DNA from: an alpha proteobacterium SCGC AAA536-K22
GTDB taxonomy: Bacteria; Pseudomonadota; Alphaproteobacteria; Puniceispirillales; Marisalimonadaceae
Assembly: GCA_000421325.1 (NCBI GenBank)
Contig: ATWQ01000001.1
Span: 1-64,000 of the forward strand
DNA length: 64,000 bases
Reading direction: 5' to 3'
The notes under the pieces were generated by a model that was given only the letters and a program-made list of their open reading frames with translations, was not told the origin of the DNA and did not search any database. Shown one piece after another: positions 51,047 to 60,619 of this stretch (its first letter is position 1; the number at the start of each line of letters is the position of its first letter). Both the position numbers and the translations under genes were made by a program.

Positions 51047-51741
51047 TAGGGAATAATTTTATTATTCCAATCATATATTTTACCATTATCTTGCAAAGTC
51101 ATTGCGTCAATAACACTTACCAACTTTTCTGCAGAATATTCGGGAGTAAAATATTCTTTATCTTTTTTTTGAAAAGGTTTCGATAATTTTGAATCTACTG
51201 TACCTGGATGAAGTCCAAAGATGATACTATCTGGATTTGATCTTTTTTGTTCAATTGATAGTCCTTTTAAAACCATATTTAATGCAGATTTAGATGCTCT
51301 ATATGAATACCAACCACCTAGTTCGTTGTCTTCTATACTTCCAACTCTAGCAGAAATTGAAGCAAATTTTGTTATTCTATCCCTATGAAGGTAAGGTAAA
51401 AAATATTTGGCAATTAATGCCGTTGGAATAGTATTAGCTACAAACATATCAATAAATTTATCTGAAGAAAGATCTCGTATTGATTTTTCTGGTTGTTCAA
51501 GAGCGCCAATCGCTACAACAATAATATCCAACTTACATTTAAGTGATTGAGCGGTCTCAGCTAAGCTGTCCTCATTTAAATAATCAACTTGTTTTGAAAT
51601 TATAGATTGATGATTTAATTGATCGCCATTCCTAGAAAGGGCAAATATTTTATTTATCTTTTTATTTTTTGAAAACTCAATACATAAAGCTTTTCCAATT
51701 GCACCAGAACTTCCAAAAACAGCAATATTGATTGGTTCCAT
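51043..51741 (-). CDS. SDR family protein (C-factor-like)
   Basis: FGSSGAIGKALC; YSYRASKSALNMVLKGLSIE; FGLHPGTVDSKLSKPF. Confidence 0.88.
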   Translation of the reverse strand: MEPINIAVFGSSGAIGKALCIEFSKNKKINKIFALSRNGDQLNHQSIISKQVDYLNEDSLAETAQSLKCKLDIIVVAIGALEQPEKSIRDLSSDKFIDMFVANTIPTALIAKYFLPYLHRDRITKFASISARVGSIEDNELGGWYSYRASKSALNMVLKGLSIEQKRSNPDSIIFGLHPGTVDSKLSKPFQKKDKEYFTPEYSAEKLVSVIDAMTLQDNGKIYDWNNKIIPY

Positions 51742-51834
51742 TTTTAATTTCTTTTATTTTAAATTGATTGAAACATATATTTTATATTAATGGTAATATA
51801 TTACAATCTTATAGATTAATTTAAAGAGAGGGTT

Positions 51835-52557
51835 ATGAAAAATAATAAACCTAATTTTGTCTTAGTTCATGGCGCTTGGCACGGAGGGTGGATTTGGAAA
51901 GAAGTTGCAGACCTTTTGTTATATCAAGGTTATAACGTAACTTGTCCTACTCAAACAGGTTTAGGTGAAAGAAGACATTTATTATCCTCTGAGATAACTT
52001 TAGATACATTTATTGATGATATTGTTAATCATATTTTATTAGAAGATTTAGAAAATGTAGTATTAGTAGGACATAGCTTTGCTGGAAGCACGATAAGTGG
52101 TGTTGCAGACAAATTAAAAGATAGAATTGATAGGCTTATTTACTTTGATGCAATGATTTTATCCAGTGGTCAAAGTCCTTTTGATATTGCTCCAAAAGAA
52201 ATAGTTAAAGAAAGAATGGCTTTAGCCGAACAATCTGAAGGTAAGCTCTCAATTCCTCCTCCTCTACCTGAAGCGTTTGGAGTATTTGATATAAGAAAAT
52301 CATTAATCTTGGCTAAAAAATTAACCCCACATCCTGTAAGCACTTTTAAATCAAAACTAAACTTAGAAAATAAAATTGGGAATGGACTTTCTGTTGCTTA
52401 TATATTTTGTACTGATCCAGTTTATCAATCTTTAGAAAGTTCAAGGGCGTCTGTAAGAGAAATGAATTGGCCAGTTTTTGAATTGAAGGCCGGTCACAAT
52501 GCCATGTTTACACACCCAAAAGAAACTTTAAATTTACTTATGAAAATTTGTAATTAA
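51835..52557 (+). CDS. Alpha/beta hydrolase (plant esterase-like)
   Basis: FVLVHGAWHGGWIWKEV; LVGHSFAGSTISGVAD; GHNAMFTHP. Confidence 0.9.
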   Translation: MKNNKPNFVLVHGAWHGGWIWKEVADLLLYQGYNVTCPTQTGLGERRHLLSSEITLDTFIDDIVNHILLEDLENVVLVGHSFAGSTISGVADKLKDRIDRLIYFDAMILSSGQSPFDIAPKEIVKERMALAEQSEGKLSIPPPLPEAFGVFDIRKSLILAKKLTPHPVSTFKSKLNLENKIGNGLSVAYIFCTDPVYQSLESSRASVREMNWPVFELKAGHNAMFTHPKETLNLLMKICN

Positions 52558-52580
52558 AATATTTATTTAAGGAGAATAGA

Positions 52581-53747
52581 ATGTCATCTTGTATAACTGG
52601 CTGGGCCCATAATAAATTTGGTGTAAATAAAGATCAATCTTCAGAGAATATGATTGCAGAAGTAGTTGAACAGGCCATAAATCATGCTGAAATTTCTCCA
52701 AAAGATATAGATGCAATTTATGTTGGAACATTTAATAATGGGTTTCAAAAGCAAGACTTTCATGGCGCATTACCAGCTGTTTCACAAACAGACTTGAGGT
52801 ACGTACCCGCTATGAGAGTTGAAAATGCTTGTGCGACAGGTTCAGCTGCTATTCATACTGCGATGAATGCAATTGAGGCAAAAAGAGCCAAAACAACACT
52901 TGTTGTTGGCGTTGAGAAAATGACAGATACTTCTTCGGAAAAAGTTGGTGATATTCTTTTAGGTGCTAGTTATCGACCTGAAGAAGGAGACACTAAAGGA
53001 GGCTTTACGGGTGTTTTTGCAACTATTGCAAATGCTTATTTTCAAAAATATGGGGACAAATCAGACATTTTAGCTAAGATTGCCGCTAAAAATCATGAAA
53101 ATGGAAGTGTAAATCCTCTTGCACATATGCAAAAAAATTTAGGTTTTGATTTTTGTAATTTTGTATCCGAAAAAAACCCGTATGTTGCAGAACCGTTAAG
53201 AAGAACTGACTGCTCTATGGTATCTGATGGAGCAGCTGCTCTAATAATTCAAGATTTTGATCTTGCTCTTTCTGCGAAAAGGGCAATTGCATTTAGAGCA
53301 AGAAGACACGTAAATGATATTCTTCCATTGAGTAAAAGAGAAAAAACAGAGTTTGAAGGTGCTCGTCAGGCCTGGAGTTATGCCTTACAAGACGCTAAAA
53401 TTAATTTAGAAGATTTATCTTTTGTGGAAACGCATGACTGTTTTACAATTGCAGAACTGATAGAATATGAAGCAATGGGTTTAACAAAATTAGGTGAAGG
53501 CTATAAGGCTATTGAAGAAGGTTGGGTTCAAAAAAATGGAAAGCTCCCTATAAATCCTTCAGGTGGTCTTAAGTCAAAAGGACATCCAGTCGGTGCCACT
53601 GGAGTATCTCAACACGTAATGTCTGCAATGCAACTCACTGGGGAGGCAGATGATATGCAGGTTAAGGATGCTAATTTAGCAGGTATTTTTAATATGGGTG
53701 GGGCGTCTGTAGCAAATTATGTCTCAATTTTAGAGAGAATACGTTAA
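52581..53747 (+). CDS. Thiolase/acetyl-CoA acetyltransferase (SCP2-type)
   Basis: VENACATGSAAIHTA; VETHDCFTIAELIEYEAMG; NPSGGLKSKGHPVGATG. Confidence 0.93.
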   Translation: MSSCITGWAHNKFGVNKDQSSENMIAEVVEQAINHAEISPKDIDAIYVGTFNNGFQKQDFHGALPAVSQTDLRYVPAMRVENACATGSAAIHTAMNAIEAKRAKTTLVVGVEKMTDTSSEKVGDILLGASYRPEEGDTKGGFTGVFATIANAYFQKYGDKSDILAKIAAKNHENGSVNPLAHMQKNLGFDFCNFVSEKNPYVAEPLRRTDCSMVSDGAAALIIQDFDLALSAKRAIAFRARRHVNDILPLSKREKTEFEGARQAWSYALQDAKINLEDLSFVETHDCFTIAELIEYEAMGLTKLGEGYKAIEEGWVQKNGKLPINPSGGLKSKGHPVGATGVSQHVMSAMQLTGEADDMQVKDANLAGIFNMGGASVANYVSILERIR

Positions 53748-53783
53748 TTTAAAATTTATAATTTTATTTTCAAATATTATAAA

Positions 53784-54581
53784 CTAAGAATTTGTATAGT
53801 TGGGTCTTCTCTTTTCTAACAGTGCGTCAATTGCTTCTCTATGGTCATCAAGCTGTTGAAGAATACTCTGTTGACTTGCTGCCATTTCCAAAGCTTTGTC
53901 CAGAGGAACGTTTTGTGACATTCTTAACAATCTTTTAGCTCTTCTGGAAGCTTCTGGTGGTTGTGAGGCTATTTTATTTGCAGTTTTATGAGCTTCATCT
54001 AAAAGCTCTTCATTCTTTACAACCTTTGAAACAAGACCCCAATCTAGAGCTTTTTGGGAATCAAGAACGTCACAAGTTAAAATCATCTCATTTGCTCTTG
54101 CTAGTCCTATTATTTTTGGAAGAAACCAGGATCCTCCATCACCAGGAATAATTCCAATTCTAAGAAAACTCTCTGAAAACTTTGCATCTTCTGCTGCAAT
54201 TCTAATATCGCACATAGTACATAAATCATTTCCAGCACCAATGGCGTGCCCATTTACAGCTGCTACAATTGGAACATCAATACTATTCATTGTAAGTGGA
54301 ATTTTTTGTATTCCAAATCTATACCAATCTTCTAACTCTGTTAAAGACATATTGTCCTTAGTGGTCATATCTTTGATCTCTTGAAGATTTCCTCCAGATG
54401 AAAAGCTTTTCCCAGCACCAGTTAAAATTACACAACCTATGTTTTTATCTTTATCAGCTTTATTCAAAGCATCTACTAAACCCTCTATAATATCTCCGGA
54501 AAGGGCGTTTCTTGTATCTGGTCTATTTAGTGTTATTTTTACAATTCTATTATCTTTTTCATATAAAACTGACTCAGTCAT
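53784..54581 (-). CDS. Enoyl-CoA hydratase/isomerase
   Basis: VILTGAGKSFSSGGNL; VNGHAIGAGNDLCTMCDI. Confidence 0.92.
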   Translation of the reverse strand: MTESVLYEKDNRIVKITLNRPDTRNALSGDIIEGLVDALNKADKDKNIGCVILTGAGKSFSSGGNLQEIKDMTTKDNMSLTELEDWYRFGIQKIPLTMNSIDVPIVAAVNGHAIGAGNDLCTMCDIRIAAEDAKFSESFLRIGIIPGDGGSWFLPKIIGLARANEMILTCDVLDSQKALDWGLVSKVVKNEELLDEAHKTANKIASQPPEASRRAKRLLRMSQNVPLDKALEMAASQQSILQQLDDHREAIDALLEKRRPNYTNS

Positions 54582-54606
54582 TTTTCACCTCGGATAAAAA
54601 TAGTAT

Positions 54607-55635
54607 TTAAGTTAAATATTCCCATAAATTTTTATTGTTTTTTTCTAAAAAATCTTTTCCTATAAAATCTTCCCAATAACTCTCATTTCCAAAATCGTTT
54701 CTCCAACTATTTAGATTACGAGTAAAGTAAGCTAATTCATACTCTTGGGTAAAACCAATTGCGCCATGAACTTGATGAGATATTGCTATAATTTTTCCTG
54801 CAGCAGATCCCGCTCTTATTTTTAAAATAGCAATATCCTTGTTATTTTTATAAAAAACTTCAGAATTTGTTATTGTTGATAATGCTGCAGAAGATGCAGC
54901 TAGCTCAACAGCCATTTCAGATATTTGATGTTGAATGGCTTGAAATTTTGATAGTGCTCTTCCAAATTGTTTTCTTTGTGAACAGTAATCAATACATAAG
55001 TCTAAAATTTTTTCCATTGCACCAATCATTTGAGCTGATCTAACTATAGCGCCTAAATATTTAAAATTTATACTTAAGTTTAGTGGTTTAATATCAAGGA
55101 TTTTACATTTTTTTAATTTTAAATTATAACGTGGTTCAGATAAAAAATTCTTTTTCAGCTCTTTTTCTTCAGTATTACTTTTAACAAGAATAACTTGTTT
55201 TGAGTTATCAATTTCAGTAATAAAAATAATTTTGTCAGTAAGATTTAAATATGGAACAGAAATTAAATCTCCTGAAATTTCATTACCTATAATTTTAAGG
55301 TCCTTTGCATCTATTGCATAGGTTATAATTCCATTAGGTGGATTTATCTCACTCTCTGACAAAATATAATTAGATAATATCGTTTCAGATAGAGGAATAG
55401 GTGTTCCTATATTATTTGATAATTTGATTATTGGCAAAGTAGAGGAAAGAGGCAAGCCTGATCCATTAAACTTATCTTTAACAGCTATTTTAGGAAGACC
55501 TAGTTGCTCAACTTCAGTCCATAAATTAGCTAAATCAGGATTTTCATTATCTACATTTTGTCTTAATTTATGGTTTACATGTTTGCTAAGAATTTTTGAG
55601 GTTGTTTCTAAAATAATACCAAGTTCTTCATTCAT
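54607..55635 (-). CDS. Acyl-CoA dehydrogenase, small subunit-like
   Basis: DYCSQRKQFGRALSKFQAIQHQISEMA; HGAIGFTQEYELAYFTRN. Confidence 0.88.
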   Translation of the reverse strand: MNEELGIILETTSKILSKHVNHKLRQNVDNENPDLANLWTEVEQLGLPKIAVKDKFNGSGLPLSSTLPIIKLSNNIGTPIPLSETILSNYILSESEINPPNGIITYAIDAKDLKIIGNEISGDLISVPYLNLTDKIIFITEIDNSKQVILVKSNTEEKELKKNFLSEPRYNLKLKKCKILDIKPLNLSINFKYLGAIVRSAQMIGAMEKILDLCIDYCSQRKQFGRALSKFQAIQHQISEMAVELAASSAALSTITNSEVFYKNNKDIAILKIRAGSAAGKIIAISHQVHGAIGFTQEYELAYFTRNLNSWRNDFGNESYWEDFIGKDFLEKNNKNLWEYLT

Positions 55636-56786
55636 CTTAGACCTAACTGTCTTGCTATTATCCCTCTCATAATTTCAGTAGTTCCACCTCTTAGAGAGTT
55701 TGATGGTATTCTGAGTGTGGCGTCTTCAAATAAATTTTGCAGTTGAGAAGGCCACTCATAAAGTGGAATTATGTTTGAAAACTCTCTTAATGTTTCTACC
55801 ATCATTTTCTCAAATTTATTGCCCAACTCTTTAACAAAAGCTGCTTGTGTCTCAGGAGATTCTCCATTTTGTAACATTGAGGCTATAGAAAAACTCATTC
55901 TTCTTAATGTTTGAAGTTCAGCAATTAATTTACCTATTAATTTTGACCCTGATTTTATTAAAATATCTTTGAATTCATTTATAAAGCTCTCAAGTAATGT
56001 GAAATGAGACAAAAATCTTTCAGGACCAGATCTTTCAAGCGCAAGTTCACCAACTACCTGAGACCAACCTTTACCTTCAACTCCAAGTAATGCATCTTCA
56101 GAAAGTATGACATTATCAAATAGAGTTTCGTTAAAATGGCGTTGACCTGTCATGTCGGGTATGCCTTTTACACTCACATTTGGAAGTGATAAATCAACTA
56201 AAAACTGAGATAGACCCTCATGTCTATTTTTTTCTGATGCAGGACTAGTTCTTGCAAGTACAATCATGTAATTTGATAAATGAGCGCCAGTAGACCAGAT
56301 TTTCCTACCTTCGAGGTTCCACCCATTTTCTATCTTAGTAGCTTTAGTTTTAACAGACGCAAGGTCTGAACCAGAGTCTGGTTCACTCATTCCAATAGCA
56401 AAAAAGCATTCTCCTGATGTTATTTTTGGAATAATTGATTTTTTTTGCTCTTCACTTCCATATCTTAAAATTTGACTTCCGCTTTGTCTGTCAGCTATCC
56501 AATGAGCGGCAACAGGTGCTCCAGAAGCTAAAAGCTCTTCAGTGACAACATACCTTTCAAGTGCAGTTCTTTGATTCCCGCCATATTTCTTAGGAAATGA
56601 CATTCCAAGCCATCCCATTGATCCAAGTTTTTTACTGAACTGTGGGCTAGCAGAAAATACCCAAGCATCAGCAGCAGGCTCAAATTCTTTATCATTTAAC
56701 GAGTTTGTTATAAAACTTCTTACATCCTTTCGAAGTTCTGATAAATCATTTGTTTCTTCAATAGAAGGAAAATTAAACTTAGACAT
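55632..56786 (-). CDS. Acyl-CoA dehydrogenase, large subunit-like
   Basis: FFAIGMSEPDSGSDLASVKTKATKIENGWNLEGRKIWSTGAH; LRGGTTEIMRGIIARQLGL. Confidence 0.93.
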   Translation of the reverse strand: MSKFNFPSIEETNDLSELRKDVRSFITNSLNDKEFEPAADAWVFSASPQFSKKLGSMGWLGMSFPKKYGGNQRTALERYVVTEELLASGAPVAAHWIADRQSGSQILRYGSEEQKKSIIPKITSGECFFAIGMSEPDSGSDLASVKTKATKIENGWNLEGRKIWSTGAHLSNYMIVLARTSPASEKNRHEGLSQFLVDLSLPNVSVKGIPDMTGQRHFNETLFDNVILSEDALLGVEGKGWSQVVGELALERSGPERFLSHFTLLESFINEFKDILIKSGSKLIGKLIAELQTLRRMSFSIASMLQNGESPETQAAFVKELGNKFEKMMVETLREFSNIIPLYEWPSQLQNLFEDATLRIPSNSLRGGTTEIMRGIIARQLGLR

Positions 56787-56927
56787 TTATAATACTTATT
56801 TTGTTAATTAATTTAAAATAAGTTAAATTATATAGGATAAAGGTCAATATAATTAATAGAAAAATTACTCTGGTAATAATATTCTAAATTAATAGTATAA
56901 TTATTTTAGATACTTGGGAGTTTTAAA

Positions 56928-57578
56928 ATGTCTATTGATGATGAAGTCTTAAAAAGGTTAAAAAAAATTGCTACCCCAACCTTGGCTAATGCACTGGATG
57001 ATGTTGGTTTTAATGGGGTTATGTACAACCTTGCTCCTGCAGGTTTTGGTATGAAGGTAGTAGGAAGAGCTATTACAGTTCAAGAAACAACAGGTCCTTT
57101 TGGTAGTTTTTCATCAGACGATTTTAAAGTCGGGCATATGATTGATGCGGCTAATACTGGAGATGTGATTGTTGTCGCCAACAATGGAGCTCAGGTGTCT
57201 ACGTGGGGTGGAATGGCTTCTTATGCTGCAAAGTTGAAAGGTGTTGGAGGTCTTGTAGTGGATGGAGGCATTCGTGATAGAGAAGAAATTATAGAATTTT
57301 CTTTTCCGGCATTTTCTAGACACATGGTACCAACACCTGGAAAAACTAGGATAAAAGTTTTATCCATAAATGACCCCATTGTTTGTGCAGGAGTAAGAGT
57401 AAGAAAAGGTGATATTATTGTTGCTGATGGGACAGGTGTATTATGTATTCCAATTGAGCATGCTGAGAATATAATTGATGCTGCCGAAAAGTTTTCTGCC
57501 GATGACAGAAAGGCAATGGAAGAAATGGATGCCGGATTAACTTTTACAAATGCTCTAAAGAAGTTTTCTAAAATTTAA
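56928..57578 (+). CDS. RraA-family protein (HMG/CHA aldolase-like)
   Basis: GDVIVVANNGAQVSTWGGMASYAAKLKGVGGLVVDGGIRD; GDIIVADGTGVLCIP. Confidence 0.9.
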   Translation: MSIDDEVLKRLKKIATPTLANALDDVGFNGVMYNLAPAGFGMKVVGRAITVQETTGPFGSFSSDDFKVGHMIDAANTGDVIVVANNGAQVSTWGGMASYAAKLKGVGGLVVDGGIRDREEIIEFSFPAFSRHMVPTPGKTRIKVLSINDPIVCAGVRVRKGDIIVADGTGVLCIPIEHAENIIDAAEKFSADDRKAMEEMDAGLTFTNALKKFSKI

Positions 57579-57586
57579 TATTAAAG

Positions 57587-58858
57587 TTAAGCAAAAACTT
57601 TGAGAGCTCTCTCAAAAAAATCTGTTTGGCCAAAATTACCAGATTTAAGTGTCACAGATATTGGCTTATCACCATTAGAATGAGGGGACCATAGGGCAGG
57701 AACACCATGAGAAATTTCTTCGCCTATTTTTAACTCTTGGACACCCAATCCTTTTATAACTGCTCCTGAAGTCTCACCCCCAGCTGAAATAAATGTTCCA
57801 AAATTATCTTTTACTAGTTTGTTTGATAGTAATTCAAAAAAATTTTCAATTTTATTTGCTAAGATTTCTTGGCCATATTGTTTTTGTTTTTCTGTGACAG
57901 TCTTTGTGTCAGAAGACGAGTAAATAAGAGGAGATAATGTTTCATTAACTTTAATCCATGAAAACACCTTTTCAACCAAGTCTTCATTATTAATTACTTC
58001 ATCAGGAGAAATATATAAGGATGGGTTTTTTTCTTTATAAATATTTATTTGATTTATTGTTGCAACTGAGCATGATCCTGACAAAATAATGGCATTGGAA
58101 TTATTTTTTGGAATTTCAAAATTAGTTGCTGACAATAAACCTCTATCTTTATAAATTTTTGGTAATCCAAGCGCAATACCAGATCCACCAGTTAGAAATG
58201 GTAAGTCTTTTACGCCATTACAAATAATATCAAAGTCATCATTTTTAATAGTGTCAACAATTGCATACTTATATCCATCTGTTTTTAACGTTTCAATTCT
58301 CTCTTTTACGCTATTCTCTCCTTTTGAAATAGTTTGAAAATCTATCAGGCCAACATTATTTTTGGTTTGATGATTAAGCCACCTAACTAAATTATGATCT
58401 ATCATTGGAGTTAGAGGATGATTTTCCATGCCTGATTCATTTAATGGTTTGCCATTAACGAACATATGTCCAAAATAAACAGTTCGTCCAGCATCAGGAA
58501 AGGACGGGCACGCTATAGTAAAATCTGTATTTAATTCTTTCATAATGGCATCAGTTACAGGCCCTATATTTCCTTTTTTTGTGGAGTCAAACGTTGAGCA
58601 ATATTTAAAAATAAATTGTTCACATCCACAATCTTTTAGCCATGCAAGAGCTTTTAAGCTCTCCGATATTGCTTCTTCAATTGGTATGGTTCTAGTTTTG
58701 AGGGCAACTACGGCGGCGTCAGTTGGTTCTTTTTTAATTTCCGAAGGAAGTAGAGATGGAATACCAGCATACATGGATACTTGCATTCCTGATTTTTTAA
58801 GGTTATTTGCAATATCAGATGAGCCTGTAAAATCATCACCTATTATACCTAGTTTCAT
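57587..58858 (-). CDS. Four-carbon acid-sugar kinase family (DUF1537/DUF1357-type)
   Basis: GIIGDDFTGSSDIANNLKKSG; FKYCSTFDSTKKGNIGPVTDA; SAGGETSGAVIKGLGV. Confidence 0.9.
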   Translation of the reverse strand: MKLGIIGDDFTGSSDIANNLKKSGMQVSMYAGIPSLLPSEIKKEPTDAAVVALKTRTIPIEEAISESLKALAWLKDCGCEQFIFKYCSTFDSTKKGNIGPVTDAIMKELNTDFTIACPSFPDAGRTVYFGHMFVNGKPLNESGMENHPLTPMIDHNLVRWLNHQTKNNVGLIDFQTISKGENSVKERIETLKTDGYKYAIVDTIKNDDFDIICNGVKDLPFLTGGSGIALGLPKIYKDRGLLSATNFEIPKNNSNAIILSGSCSVATINQINIYKEKNPSLYISPDEVINNEDLVEKVFSWIKVNETLSPLIYSSSDTKTVTEKQKQYGQEILANKIENFFELLSNKLVKDNFGTFISAGGETSGAVIKGLGVQELKIGEEISHGVPALWSPHSNGDKPISVTLKSGNFGQTDFFERALKVFA

Positions 58859-58873
58859 AATCCGCTCTTTATT

Positions 58874-59164
58874 CTATAATGCTTGTTTTTCTAATTGTGT
58901 TACAATTTTTTCTTTAACCCAAGGTGTTACTTCTTCATTAAATGATAGATAATGTTTGCTGTTGAGGTGAATGTCAAAAGCGTCTTTGTCGGTGTAAGTT
59001 TCATATAAAAATACTATATTTTTATTATTAGGGTCGTGGCAGACATCAAATTCATGACAATCTTTTTCAAGTTCAAGAGAGTCTCTAGCTTGCTGTAAGA
59101 TTCTTACTTTAAATTTTTCTGTGTCTTTTTCGTGAATTACAAATTTAACAGTTATTACAAACAT
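58874..59164 (-). CDS. Putative quinol monooxygenase (ABM domain)
   Basis: ARDSLELEKDCHEFDVCHDPNNKNIVFLYETYTDKDAFDIHLNSKHY. Confidence 0.85.
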   Translation of the reverse strand: MFVITVKFVIHEKDTEKFKVRILQQARDSLELEKDCHEFDVCHDPNNKNIVFLYETYTDKDAFDIHLNSKHYLSFNEEVTPWVKEKIVTQLEKQAL

Positions 59165-59182
59165 TATTAATTTTAACTCCTA

Positions 59183-60322
59183 TTAGGTTAATACTTCATT
59201 CTGAACATTTTTATCTTTTAATAATGTGATTAATTTTTCAGTTACTGCTTTTGTTCCCATATCACCACCAAATTCAATTGGCCTTAGCTCATTTCTTTCA
59301 AAACCTGTTTCAATTGCGGCCTCTATTAGTTTTGAGCCTTCAGAGGCACTTTTACATCCCTTTTTATCCGATAAATAGTCAAGCATCAAAGTAGAGCTAA
59401 GAATAGTCGCTAATGGATTTGCCTTGTCTTGCCCCATTATATCTGGAGCGCTTCCATGAGCGGGTTGAAATAAACCATGGTTGTCTCCAATTTCTGCACA
59501 TGAAGCCATCCCCATTCCACCTACTAATCCTCCGCCAAGATCTGACAATATGTCGCCAAACATGTTTTCCATTACCATAACATCATATTCCCAAGGATTC
59601 CTTATAAGGTTTAATGCCATTGCATCAACATAACAATGGTCCGCTTCTATATCTGTAAAATTATCTTTCCTTTCATCAAATATTTTTCTAAACAAAGCCT
59701 GAGAACGAAATACATTGGCTTTATCCACACAAGTAACTTTACCTAATTTTCCCTTACTCTTTCTTTGTCGTGCTAATTTAAATGCAAAGTTATGCAATTT
59801 TTCTGTTGTTTTTCTAGTAATACGCATAATATCTTGAACTTCTTCATTGTTATCCACGGGGCATCTGTTGTGAACAGCTGCTGTGTAGAACAAACCTTCA
59901 GTAGATTCTCTTAATATAATTAAATCAATATTACTTGCTAATTTATTACTTAACCTGTTTGTAATGTTTGGGTAAGCCTTAACTGGTCTTATTCCAGCAT
60001 ATAATCCAAACATTTCTCTAAATCTGAGGTGAGGGCATACTTCTGTCCCATCTTTATGTCTTATCGTAGGTAGTCCAATCGCCCCAAGGAAAATACTGTC
60101 AGCATTACTTATTCTATCTTCACCGCCTGGTTCTACATCACAACCTGCTTGTGCAAAATATTCTGCACCAGCATTAATATTTTCCCAGTTGCATTTAAAA
60201 CCACCAATAATTTCAGATGAGAGATCAACTATTGATATCGCTGAGTTTACTATGTCTTTACCTATTCCATCTCCAGGTACTGTAGCTATCTGAAATTCAT
60301 TATTATTCATGTTTGATACCAA
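59183..60322 (-). CDS. Isocitrate/isopropylmalate dehydrogenase family protein
   Basis: TVPGDGIGKDIV; LRESTEGLF; VMENMFGDILSDLGGGLVGGMGMASCAEIG. Confidence 0.9.
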   Translation of the reverse strand: MVSNMNNNEFQIATVPGDGIGKDIVNSAISIVDLSSEIIGGFKCNWENINAGAEYFAQAGCDVEPGGEDRISNADSIFLGAIGLPTIRHKDGTEVCPHLRFREMFGLYAGIRPVKAYPNITNRLSNKLASNIDLIILRESTEGLFYTAAVHNRCPVDNNEEVQDIMRITRKTTEKLHNFAFKLARQRKSKGKLGKVTCVDKANVFRSQALFRKIFDERKDNFTDIEADHCYVDAMALNLIRNPWEYDVMVMENMFGDILSDLGGGLVGGMGMASCAEIGDNHGLFQPAHGSAPDIMGQDKANPLATILSSTLMLDYLSDKKGCKSASEGSKLIEAAIETGFERNELRPIEFGGDMGTKAVTEKLITLLKDKNVQNEVLT

Positions 60323-60329
60323 ATATTTT

Positions 60330-60476
60330 TAATAAAATATTACTTAGGTCGATTAACATTTACAATGATTTAATAGATATTTGTAATTTATAAAAAATAA
60401 TCTTTTAGAGTTATAAATTTTTAAATGAAAATGTGGATGAACTTATAATCTTGGGAGATATATTGAGTTCATCCAT
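60330..60476 (-). ncRNA. Candidate Fur-controlled small RNA or structured 5' leader (3' end undefined)
   Basis: Minus strand: TTGACA (60506-60511), 17-nt spacer holding a Fur box, TATTGT (60483-60488), then 10-bp-arm hairpin TGGATGAACT...AGTTCATCCA with CCCA apical loop. Confidence 0.35.
60434..60475. repeat. Inverted repeat TGGATGAACT-N22-AGTTCATCCA
   Basis: Perfect 10-bp arms 60434-60443 and 60466-60475, with inner ATCT/AGAT stem. Confidence 0.85.
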
Positions 60477-60484
60477 AATCAAAC

Positions 60485-60503
60485 AATAATGATAATCATT
60501 ATC
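60485..60503. promoter_or_regulatory. Fur box
   Basis: AATAATGATAATCATTATC, 18/19 match to GATAATGATAATCATTATC. Confidence 0.88.
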
Positions 60504-60619
60504 ATTGTCAATAATTTATTTAATAATTTTAATAATTATTATCATTTGCAAAAATAAATAATAAATTCAATGACTTATCAATTAAATTAATATATTTAAA
60601 AAATGTTTGGGAATGCATT

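Noticed and set aside
58545-58952. 135-aa plus-strand ORF antisense to the acid-sugar kinase
   Set aside because: Overlaps confident minus-strand genes and shows no recognisable motif.
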